Origin: Bacteroidota bacterium
GTDB taxonomy: Bacteria; Bacteroidota; Bacteroidia; Flavobacteriales_D; Crocinitomicaceae
NCBI GenBank assembly: GCA_016866415.1
Contig: VGML01000017.1
Span: forward strand, 1-19,067
DNA: 19,067 nucleotides
Direction: 5' to 3'
Each line of letters begins with the position of its first letter. The first letter of the stretch is position 1. This document shows, one piece after another, positions 1 to 5,872 of this stretch. The notes beneath the pieces are model-generated. The model ran no database searches. It was not told the origin of the DNA and saw only the letters and a program-made list of their open reading frames with translations. The position numbers and the translations under genes are program-made.

Positions 1-401
1 TTATCTGCAATTTCTAGCGCTTGTTCGCCATTATCAGGTTGTGAAATCAAAAGATTATCGATGTCAACACCTAATTTTTTGGCATAAAATTGGTCAAAGG
101 CATGCTCAGCATCAATGAAAGCTGCGATGCCTCCTTGTTTTTGTACTTCGGCGATTGCGTGAATTGCCAATGTTGTTTTACCTGATGATTCCGGTCCGTA
201 AATTTCAACCACTCGTCCTTTAGGATAACCATTTACTCCTAAAGCTAAATCAAGCGTTACTGAACCTGTTGGGATTACTTCTACTTTTTCCACTGGAGAA
301 TCTCCTAGTTTCATGACAGAACCTTTTCCAAAAGTCTTGTCTAATTTTTCCATTGTAAGCTGTAGCGCTTTCAATTTTTCTGCATTTACTTCTTTGCTCA
401 T
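1..401 (-). CDS. recA: RecA recombinase, N-terminal part (cut by window edge)
   Basis: The translated minus strand gives the first 133 residues of RecA, which binds single-stranded DNA, catalyses strand exchange in recombinational repair and stimulates LexA-type cleavage. Visible are the N-terminal helix (MSKEVNAEKLKAL), the core opening around residue 43 (VIPTGSVTLDLALG), the Walker A motif GPESSGKTT at about 69-77, and the AFIDAEHAFD segment near 94-103. The ATG at 401 gives the usual RecA N-terminus. The rest of the gene lies beyond position 1. It sits 85 bp downstream of the peroxiredoxin gene on the same strand. A TAAATTTG box in the gap suggests that recA also has its own promoter. Confidence 0.97.
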   Translation of the reverse strand, partial: MSKEVNAEKLKALQLTMEKLDKTFGKGSVMKLGDSPVEKVEVIPTGSVTLDLALGVNGYPKGRVVEIYGPESSGKTTLAIHAIAEVQKQGGIAAFIDAEHAFDQFYAKKLGVDIDNLLISQPDNGEQALEIAD

Positions 402-445
402 ATCGTTTGTTGTTGTGAGTTTAATTACTCGGTTAATAATTTATA

Positions 446-453
446 CAAATTTA
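446..453 (-). promoter_or_regulatory. Candidate -7 box for recA (TAAATTTG)
   Basis: Read on the minus strand this is TAAATTTG, a perfect match to the Bacteroidota -7 consensus TAnnTTTG, about 45 nt upstream of the recA ATG. No TTG lies at the expected -33 spacing, so only half of the promoter is supported. No LexA-like palindrome was recognised. Confidence 0.35.
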
Positions 454-486
454 AATCTGGATGAACGTAAACTATTTACGATCAAC

Positions 487-951
487 TTAAAAGCCATAAT
501 TTTTTAATATTTCTGCACCATGATTTTTCGTATCAGGTTTTTCGATAACAGAAATAAGTTTCGAATTTTCATCAAAAAGAAAGCTGGTTCTATGAATACC
601 ATCGTAAACTTTTCCCATAAATTTTTTCGTTCCCCAAACACCAAAAGCATTGCAGATTTCTTTTTCTTCATCTGGTAATAAAGAAAATGGTAAATTGAAT
701 TTTTCACCAAATTTTTTGTGTGACGATAAAGAGTCGGTACTAATTCCAATTACTTCGATGCCTTTATCATTTAACCCATCGAATGAGTCTCTAATACTAC
801 AAGCTTGCGCCGTGCATCCAGGTGTGTTGTCTTTTGGATAAAAGTAAACAACTACTTTTTTTCCTTTTAAATTTTCAGTATTGATTTCACGCTCAAACTG
901 ATCTACTACTTTGAATTTTGGAAGTGCACTTCCTACTTTTAATTTCTCCAT
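487..951 (-). CDS. bcp: Bcp-type thiol peroxidase (peroxiredoxin Q)
   Basis: This 154-residue protein has the normal length for the BCP/PrxQ class, which reduces hydrogen peroxide and organic hydroperoxides in the cytoplasm using thioredoxin. The active-site segment PKDNTPGCTAQACSIRD holds the peroxidatic Cys46 and a resolving Cys51, the five-residue spacing typical of PrxQ. The downstream IHRTSFLFDE segment carries the conserved active-site Arg. The ATG at 951 gives the expected short lead-in (MEKLKVGSALPKF). It has no signal peptide. recA follows on the same strand after 85 bp, so some co-transcription is possible. Confidence 0.95.
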   Translation of the reverse strand: MEKLKVGSALPKFKVVDQFEREINTENLKGKKVVVYFYPKDNTPGCTAQACSIRDSFDGLNDKGIEVIGISTDSLSSHKKFGEKFNLPFSLLPDEEKEICNAFGVWGTKKFMGKVYDGIHRTSFLFDENSKLISVIEKPDTKNHGAEILKNYGF

Positions 952-991
952 AATGTTTATTAAATAATCTTGTTGACGACTAAAAACTAAT

Positions 992-999
992 CAAAAATA
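992..999 (-). promoter_or_regulatory. Candidate -7 box for bcp (TATTTTTG)
   Basis: On the minus strand TATTTTTG matches TAnnTTTG about 40 nt upstream of the bcp ATG. A TTG lies 22 nt further upstream (CAA at 1022-1024 on the plus strand), within the broad 17-23 nt spacing accepted for flavobacterial promoters. Confidence 0.4.
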
Positions 1000-1047
1000 T
1001 AAACTATTCTTTTACGATAAACAATTTCTGAAAAAAAAGTTCGATAA

Positions 1048-1082
1048 AAAACAAAAAAGACCATCATTTTTTGATGGTCTTT
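1048..1082 (-). terminator. Intrinsic terminator after the small exported protein
   Basis: A perfect 11-bp inverted repeat, AAAGACCATCA (1056-1066) and TGATGGTCTTT (1072-1082), flanks a 5-nt loop. Read on the minus strand the stem is followed by a T-rich run, giving a rho-independent terminator for the gene ending at 1104. It separates that gene from bcp. Confidence 0.8.
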
Positions 1083-1103
1083 CCTATTCGTGCGTTAATT
1101 CAA

Positions 1104-1448
1104 TCACCTTTGCACTCGAATGTTTTTGCTGTATAATGTTTGTCCGTTGGATATAAAATTAATGGTATAGGTTCCGCTAATCAAGTCATTAAGGTGTAAA
1201 GACGTCGCATCCAAAACAGGTATTGCTGGCATAAATTGACCATTCGTTGATGTAATTTCAACAAAGTCAATTCGTGAATCAGCCCATTTAATTGTAGCGT
1301 TTCCAAAATTTAATTCACTTGTGATTATTTGAACTTTATCTTCTTTTTTAGATGGCTCATCTCCTTCACCATTGTGGGCTGAAACAACATTTGTAAATAA
1401 AATTACTGTTGCTAATAAAAGTCCGTTTAAAATAGTTCTTGTTTTCAT
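1104..1448 (-). CDS. Small exported protein resembling a T9SS sorting domain
   Basis: This 114-residue protein starts with a clear signal peptide: basic MKTR, a hydrophobic core, and likely cleavage after NVVSA near residue 24. A short charged linker (GEGDEPSKKEDK) follows. The remaining roughly 75 residues look like one small beta-sandwich: VEITSTNGQ, then LHLNDLISGTYTINF, then LYSKNIRVQR. This order resembles the C-terminal type A sorting domain of T9SS cargo, and also the small DUF3244-type Bacteroidota proteins. No separate cargo domain is present. It is monocistronic, with its own terminator downstream. Function is unknown; periplasmic or outer-surface location is inferred from the signal peptide. 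Confidence 0.75.
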   Translation of the reverse strand: MKTRTILNGLLLATVILFTNVVSAHNGEGDEPSKKEDKVQIITSELNFGNATIKWADSRIDFVEITSTNGQFMPAIPVLDATSLHLNDLISGTYTINFISNGQTLYSKNIRVQR

Positions 1449-1570
1449 GGTATTTAGTTTTGTTCGTTATTCTGATACAAAGATTGACAAGAAACCATCA
1501 TAAATTTTGCTTATTTATACTATTGTAGAGAAAAATAATGAATCACACATACTTAGAGCTACGTAATTAC

Positions 1571-1605
1571 CTAATCGAGCTACGTAGTATTACGTAGTTA
1601 GATTA
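1571..1605. repeat. Inverted repeat at the 3' end of the DUF423 gene
   Basis: CTACGTA (1580-1586) and TACGTAG (1591-1597) form a perfect 7-bp stem with a GTAT loop. It is extended beyond a 3-nt internal loop by TAATC (1572-1576) pairing with GATTA (1601-1605). The outer arm overlaps the stop codon of the DUF423 gene. No T-run follows on either strand, so it is not a canonical intrinsic terminator. A further partial copy of the GAGCTACGTA motif lies just upstream, around 1556-1565. The 1449-1602 gap contains no recognisable gene. Confidence 0.5.
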
Positions 1606-1983
1606 ATTTTTAATCAATTTCACAATGAAAATAATCCAAGAAATAATGAGAATCAATCCACCAATAGGTGTAATTGGACCGAGGAATTTGAATGAGAATG
1701 GAAGAAGTGAACTAAGCGACAATAAATAAATTGAAAAACTGAATAATGATATTCCAATCGACATAAGAAGTATAATTCGATTTAAACTAAAATCGAAGGA
1801 TTTTGAAGTTATGCTTAAGAGGAGAATCGCCAATGCTTGAAACATTTGATAACGAACCCCGACTTCAAACGAGTTTAATTTATCTGTTGGTATGATATCT
1901 CTCAGTGCATGCGCGCCAAAAGCACCAAGAATAATTGCAAGGCAAAATAAAATCGAACCGAAGATTACATATCGTTTTTCCAT
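1603..1983 (-). CDS. DUF423 family small membrane protein
   Basis: From the ATG at 1983 this is a 126-residue integral membrane protein with four predicted hydrophobic segments. It shows the DUF423 hallmarks: GAFGAHAL after the first membrane segment, GVRYQMFQALAIL opening the second, and GPITPIGGL before the last. Family members are conserved inner-membrane proteins of unknown function (E. coli YgdD is one). An in-frame upstream start at 2001 would add only MFNFAV, which is not typical of the family; a -7-like box (CAATTTTG, one mismatch, 1989-1996) overlaps that extension. The gene is divergent from the lipoprotein gene at 2034. Confidence 0.85.
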   Translation of the reverse strand: MEKRYVIFGSILFCLAIILGAFGAHALRDIIPTDKLNSFEVGVRYQMFQALAILLLSITSKSFDFSLNRIILLMSIGISLFSFSIYLLSLSSLLPFSFKFLGPITPIGGLILIISWIIFIVKLIKN

Positions 1984-2020
1984 GACTGCAAAATTGAACA
2001 AAAAAGTTTAATTGTTTGCT

Positions 2021-2028
2021 TATCTTTG
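2021..2028 (+). promoter_or_regulatory. -7 box for the lipoprotein-mrp operon (TATCTTTG)
   Basis: TATCTTTG matches the Bacteroidota TAnnTTTG -7 element and ends only 5 nt before the ATG at 2034. Transcription starting at the usual distance would begin at or within a base or two of the ATG, giving a leaderless or nearly leaderless message. A TTG lies 24 nt upstream (1994-1996), at the edge of the accepted spacing. Confidence 0.45.
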
Positions 2029-2033
2029 TAAAG

Positions 2034-2558
2034 ATGAAAAATAGTTTGATTTTTTTTTTGAGTTTACTAATTTTTCTGTTCGCTTGTGGGACGAAGAATG
2101 ACGAAAATAATGACAAGACGGAAGAACAAGATTATTATCAATTTCAACGAATTGACTTATCAAGCAACGACTTGGATGCTTCTATCATGATTCCTGATGC
2201 TACGGCTGGTATTGGAGCGTCATTCAAGCCACAAATAAATCACCTTCCTGCAGATTACAAATGGGAAATTTCAATTGGAAGGAATTTTAACCTTCAAATC
2301 GAGGATTTTGGAGATAATGCCTATCGTTATCCGGAGGTTCGAAAAAAGATATTGGAAAATAAAGCGTTTAAGGTTTCCATTATCAAGGAAGAAAATGATC
2401 AGGTTTTGTATAAAAGAATTCTAGACAATTCATATCACGTTTATGCAGTGAAAAAAGTTGAAGGTGTTTATTATGAATTAAAAAGTAGGGAAGAAGGTGA
2501 TTCCAAAAAAATAGCGGAATTTATATATCGTTCGGTCAAATCGTTTAAAAAAAAGTAA
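2034..2558 (+). CDS. Predicted lipoprotein of unknown function
   Basis: From the ATG at 2034 the product is 174 residues. It has a short lipoprotein signal peptide ending in the lipobox LFAC (Cys18), followed by a polar, disordered-looking linker (GTKNDENNDKTEEQD). The remainder is a mixed alpha/beta domain with no family I recognise; segments include WEISIGRNFNLQIEDFG and YHVYAVKKVEGVYYEL. Attachment to a membrane through Cys18 is inferred. An upstream TTG at 2016 would give a longer frame but lies inside the promoter region, so I reject it. The stop is separated by one base from the ATG of mrp, so the two are almost certainly co-transcribed. Confidence 0.85.
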   Translation: MKNSLIFFLSLLIFLFACGTKNDENNDKTEEQDYYQFQRIDLSSNDLDASIMIPDATAGIGASFKPQINHLPADYKWEISIGRNFNLQIEDFGDNAYRYPEVRKKILENKAFKVSIIKEENDQVLYKRILDNSYHVYAVKKVEGVYYELKSREEGDSKKIAEFIYRSVKSFKKK

Positions 2559-2559
2559 G

Positions 2560-3642
2560 ATGGAATTAAATCGTGAGGAAGTTTTAAAGGTTCTGGGAAA
2601 TATCATTGAACCCGATTTGAAAAAAGACATTGTTAGTTTGAATTTAATTGAAAACCTAGAGGTTACAGGTCAAAAAGTTTCGTTGACAGTAGCTATTTCT
2701 AATCCGGCATTACACGCTCGAAAACGAATGCAGGAAGCGATTCAGTTTAATTTAAAACGATTTTTTGGTGAAAATGTTGAAATTGAGGCAACTGTTAAAG
2801 GAATGGCTGCCGAACATAAAGAAAAGCGAAGAAAGATCTTGCCTGAAGTGAAACATATTGTTGCAATTGCCTCAGGTAAAGGCGGTGTCGGAAAATCAAC
2901 AATTACAGCAAATATTGCAGGTGGTTTAATGAAACTTGGTTATTCAGTTGGAATTGTTGATGCGGATATTTATGGACCATCCATGCCTACGATGTTTGAT
3001 GTTGTGGGCGAGCGTCCAACAATGGTTGATGTCGATGGTAAACAACTTATTTCTCCCGTTTTAGTTCATGATTTGAAGTTGTTATCAATCGGATTTTTCA
3101 CGGATCAAGACAATGCGGTTGTTTGGCGCGGTCCTATGGCATCTAAAGCGTTGACTCAGATGTTTACCGATGCCCATTGGGGCGAATTAGATTTTTTGTT
3201 AGTTGATTTACCTCCTGGAACGGGAGACATTCACTTATCATTGGTGCAAACGGTTCCGCTTGATGGCGTTGTTATCGTAAGCACTCCACAAGAAGTTGCA
3301 TTGGCTGATGCGCGCAGAGGAGTCAATATGTTCAAAATGGATTCATTGAAAATTCCTGTTTTAGGAATTGTGGAAAATATGGCCTGGTTTACGCCAGCGG
3401 AATTACCTGAAAATAAGTACTTTATTTTCGGTCGCGACGGAGCTAAAAATTTAGCCGAAGGATTAGGAGTTCCTTTTTTAGGAGCAATTCCGCTTGTTCA
3501 AAGTGTTTGTGAAGCTGGCGATGCAGGGAGACCAGCTGTTTTTCAAGAAAATACAGCAGTTTCCAAAGCGTTTGATGAATTAGTTTCTAAATTTGTTAAC
3601 GAAATTGAAATCTTGAAAAAGGAAAAATCGCTTCACTTATGA
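2560..3642 (+). CDS. mrp: Mrp/ApbC-family iron-sulfur cluster carrier ATPase
   Basis: This 360-residue protein has two parts. Residues 1-80 are a MIP18/DUF59-type domain (EEVLKVLGNIIEPDLKKDIV). From about 98 follows the Mrp P-loop ATPase, with deviant Walker A SGKGGVGKST at 105-114, DADIYGPSMP at 134-143, VWRGPM at 188-193 and DLPPGTGD at 216-223. Family members bind and transfer Fe-S clusters in an ATP-dependent way in the cytoplasm. The region that usually carries the bridging CxxC reads ENMAWFTPAELPENKYFIFG and has no cysteine; the only cysteine in the protein is Cys317. I recall this cysteine-poor form as common in Bacteroidota. The gene overlaps the Nfu gene by 4 nt (ATGA), suggesting translational coupling. 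Confidence 0.93.
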   Translation: MELNREEVLKVLGNIIEPDLKKDIVSLNLIENLEVTGQKVSLTVAISNPALHARKRMQEAIQFNLKRFFGENVEIEATVKGMAAEHKEKRRKILPEVKHIVAIASGKGGVGKSTITANIAGGLMKLGYSVGIVDADIYGPSMPTMFDVVGERPTMVDVDGKQLISPVLVHDLKLLSIGFFTDQDNAVVWRGPMASKALTQMFTDAHWGELDFLLVDLPPGTGDIHLSLVQTVPLDGVVIVSTPQEVALADARRGVNMFKMDSLKIPVLGIVENMAWFTPAELPENKYFIFGRDGAKNLAEGLGVPFLGAIPLVQSVCEAGDAGRPAVFQENTAVSKAFDELVSKFVNEIEILKKEKSLHL

Positions 3643-3890
3643 TTGAGTCAAAAAAACAAGAAATAATCGAAAAGGTAAATAATACATTGGATCAATTGCG
3701 TCCATTCTTACACGCTGATGGTGGAGATATGGAATTGGTTGATGTGACCAATGATGCCGTAGTTCAGGTTAGATTACTCGGCGCATGCAGTGACTGTTCC
3801 ATGAGTGCCATGACTTTGAAAGCAGGATTGGTTGATGCACTTAAAACCGCAGCGCCAGAAGTGAAGTCTGTAGAAGCGGTTTCCTTTTAA
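3639..3890 (+). CDS. NifU C-terminal-like (Nfu) Fe-S scaffold protein
   Basis: This 83-residue protein consists of just the NifU-C/Nfu domain: LRPFLHADGGDMELV at about 20-34 and the cluster-binding motif GACSDCSMSAMTLKAG, with Cys50 and Cys53. Proteins of this size dimerise so that the paired CxxC motifs hold a [4Fe-4S] cluster for delivery to apo-proteins. Its start overlaps the end of mrp, and rlmH begins four bases after its stop. The pairing with Mrp suggests that this protein supplies the cluster cysteines and Mrp the nucleotide-driven step; that division of work is inference. Confidence 0.93.
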   Translation: MIESKKQEIIEKVNNTLDQLRPFLHADGGDMELVDVTNDAVVQVRLLGACSDCSMSAMTLKAGLVDALKTAAPEVKSVEAVSF

Positions 3891-3893
3891 TTA

Positions 3894-4364
3894 ATGAAGG
3901 TCAAATTTCTGGTTGTCGGGAAAACGGCCTTTGATTATTTGAAAGTCGGAGAGGAAATTTACCAAGATCGACTTAAACATTATTGCAGTTTTGAACGGAT
4001 CGAAGTTCAAGATGTCAAAAACCCAAAGAATTTCTCCAAAGAAGAAATTAAACGAAAAGAAGCGATTGCTATTCTTTCGAAGTTATCACCGAATGATTTC
4101 CTTATTCTTTTAGATGAAAATGGAAAAGAATTTAGTTCCGTTGAACTTGCCAATTGGATTGAAAAAAGAAATTTATTACCTCAGAACATCGTTTTTGTAA
4201 TTGGAGGAGCATACGGATTTGATAGTTCTATTTATGAGCGCATGAATATGAAATTGGCACTCTCAAAAATGACCTTTTCACATCAAATGGTTCGGATTAT
4301 TTTTCTTGAGCAGTTATATCGCGCATATACAATCACAAAAGGAGAACCTTATCATCACGAATAA
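3894..4364 (+). CDS. rlmH: 23S rRNA pseudouridine-1915 N3-methyltransferase RlmH
   Basis: This 156-residue protein matches the normal length of RlmH, a SPOUT-class methyltransferase. The family methylates pseudouridine 1915 in helix 69 of 23S rRNA in the assembled ribosome, using S-adenosylmethionine. Visible signatures are LLDENGKEFSS at about 72-82, the SAM-binding FVIGGAYGF at 101-109, LSKMTFSHQMVRIIFLEQLYRA near 123-144, and the family-typical end GEPYHHE. It is the last gene of the lipoprotein-mrp-nfu-rlmH operon. Its 3' end overlaps the convergent membrane protein gene by 10 nt. Confidence 0.97.
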   Translation: MKVKFLVVGKTAFDYLKVGEEIYQDRLKHYCSFERIEVQDVKNPKNFSKEEIKRKEAIAILSKLSPNDFLILLDENGKEFSSVELANWIEKRNLLPQNIVFVIGGAYGFDSSIYERMNMKLALSKMTFSHQMVRIIFLEQLYRAYTITKGEPYHHE

Positions 4365-5788
4365 GATGGGGATAATTCACTTGAATCCAATTCTTCATCT
4401 TCATTAATACGCTCATCGCCTTCATCTTCAGAAATTGACTTTTCCTCAATTGGTTGAACTGTCAAAAGCATTATGAAAAAGGGCAGAAGTGGAGCACGAA
4501 GTCGAACAAGAACTCCAAAAATGATGGAGGTAAATCCTGTCATGAAGGCCATTAAAAAGACAAAGTAAACGGCATATGTTAAAATGTCGGTATTTCGAAT
4601 CCGTTCCATTCGTTTGCCTCTGTTGTTAATCAAAAATATAAATGTTAGGTAGAGCAAGATGATACTTTCAACTGCGTTCAGTATTAATCCGGGAGAAAGA
4701 GCTTCCCAAGGAAAGGGGCGGTAAATTCCTGTAAACACGGCGAGCGGCATTGCTTTAAGCATTCCAATTGGTGTGAATTCTACAACCCCCAAGTCATATT
4801 TTTTTCCCGTATACAATGGATTGTTTTGGAAGTCTTTTTGAGTAACCTCTGCTTCAGTTAAATATTTTTGGGCGGATTCAGCACCAAAGTATACAGATGC
4901 GAAAGCCATACCAACAACAAGAATTAATGTATTCAAAATACGTCTAGCTAATTGATTTTCAACATACTTGTTTAACATTCGAACGTTGAATGCGAAAAAG
5001 AAAGGTCCCACCAAACACAAGATCATGAATGAGCGGATATTGCTGAGAATATAAACCAAAAGAAGAACGATAAGAATATTGAAAATTTTAATTTTTGCTT
5101 TACCTGAGAAAACATTGAAGAGAAGTGGGATGGAAGTGTACAAACAAATCATGATGATCGTATCTTTTGACAACCCTGAACACCAAAAAGCGAGTGATGG
5201 AATAAATAGAAAGTAAATAGCCAATTTTCTATAATTATGAATTCCAAAAGAAACAACGAAGTCATACAATTTGAAACTGGCTAAAGCCGAAATAAATGCG
5301 AAAATGACTGTATTTGCCAAATAACTACCTAAAGAAAGAGGGTTGATTAATGACATCAATTTACTAACGTAGTATCCTTCCGCCTCCCGTTGAATCCATC
5401 CAGGAGGATAACCGGTTTTAATGGTAAAATAATTGATATAGTCCGATTGATCGCGGTATTGGCCCCATTCGATAAAAAAATATTTTGGGGTTTCGTAAAG
5501 CAAATTTGTCAAACGAACTGATGCATCCCAAAAAGCCAAAGTATCTCCCCCACGAATAAAAAAGATATAATAGAATGCAAAAATCAAAGCAAAAACAAGC
5601 TTGAAATAAAAATTCCGCATGAAATAAACATAATGTTCTTTGTCCTTGTTTGCGGATTTTATGTACATGCAAATTCCGATAGCAATCAATAGCCAAATTA
5701 ACGTCATCATGATATCAGTGCCAGTGAAAAACTGAAGTTTATTCGAGTGGTCGTTAAATAGAGCAATCGAAAAATCTATTTTCTTCAT
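4355..5788 (-). CDS. Polytopic inner-membrane protein, unknown family (possibly envelope polysaccharide related)
   Basis: The 477-residue product has about ten hydrophobic membrane segments between residues 25 and 450. Between the second and third is a hydrophilic loop of about 60-70 residues (WDASVRLTNLLYETPKYF). The motif FWCSGLSKDTI follows a membrane segment near residue 205; similar aromatic-SG-KD motifs occur in Bacteroidota polysaccharide polymerase/flippase-like proteins, but I cannot assign a family. The last 30 residues are strongly acidic (EEKSISEDEGDERINEDEE) and probably cytoplasmic. The ATG at 5788 follows a TAACTTTG box. It is divergent from asnB, 84 bp apart, and its 3' end overlaps rlmH. 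Confidence 0.8.
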   Translation of the reverse strand: MKKIDFSIALFNDHSNKLQFFTGTDIMMTLIWLLIAIGICMYIKSANKDKEHYVYFMRNFYFKLVFALIFAFYYIFFIRGGDTLAFWDASVRLTNLLYETPKYFFIEWGQYRDQSDYINYFTIKTGYPPGWIQREAEGYYVSKLMSLINPLSLGSYLANTVIFAFISALASFKLYDFVVSFGIHNYRKLAIYFLFIPSLAFWCSGLSKDTIIMICLYTSIPLLFNVFSGKAKIKIFNILIVLLLVYILSNIRSFMILCLVGPFFFAFNVRMLNKYVENQLARRILNTLILVVGMAFASVYFGAESAQKYLTEAEVTQKDFQNNPLYTGKKYDLGVVEFTPIGMLKAMPLAVFTGIYRPFPWEALSPGLILNAVESIILLYLTFIFLINNRGKRMERIRNTDILTYAVYFVFLMAFMTGFTSIIFGVLVRLRAPLLPFFIMLLTVQPIEEKSISEDEGDERINEDEELDSSELSPSYS

Positions 5789-5812
5789 TCAAATTATTGG
5801 TTGAAGTACAAT

Positions 5813-5820
5813 CAAAGTTA
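5813..5820 (-). promoter_or_regulatory. Candidate -7 box for the membrane protein gene (TAACTTTG)
   Basis: On the minus strand TAACTTTG fits TAnnTTTG and ends 24 nt before the ATG at 5788. No TTG is found at the expected -33 distance. With the asnB box on the other strand it makes a compact divergent promoter region. Confidence 0.35.
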
Positions 5821-5860
5821 AGAAACTTGTTGTTTAAAGAGTTATTTCTTCAAAACATTC

Positions 5861-5868
5861 TACCTTTG
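5861..5868 (+). promoter_or_regulatory. -7 box for the asnB-menC-msrB operon (TACCTTTG)
   Basis: TACCTTTG fits TAnnTTTG and ends only 4 nt before the asnB ATG. The transcript is therefore predicted to start at or very near the initiation codon. No convincing -33 TTG is seen in the 17-23 nt window. Confidence 0.45.
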
Positions 5869-5872
5869 TTTC

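Noticed and set aside
313..841. Plus-strand frames opposite recA and bcp, and a second minus frame within bcp
   Set aside because: They overlap strongly supported genes, and their products show no family features.
2016..2033. TTG-started extension of the lipoprotein
   Set aside because: It overlaps the TATCTTTG promoter box and would push the lipoprotein signal peptide away from the N-terminus.
4300..4420. Possible terminator between rlmH and the convergent membrane gene
   Set aside because: The genes overlap by 10 nt and I see no stem followed by a T-run on either strand.
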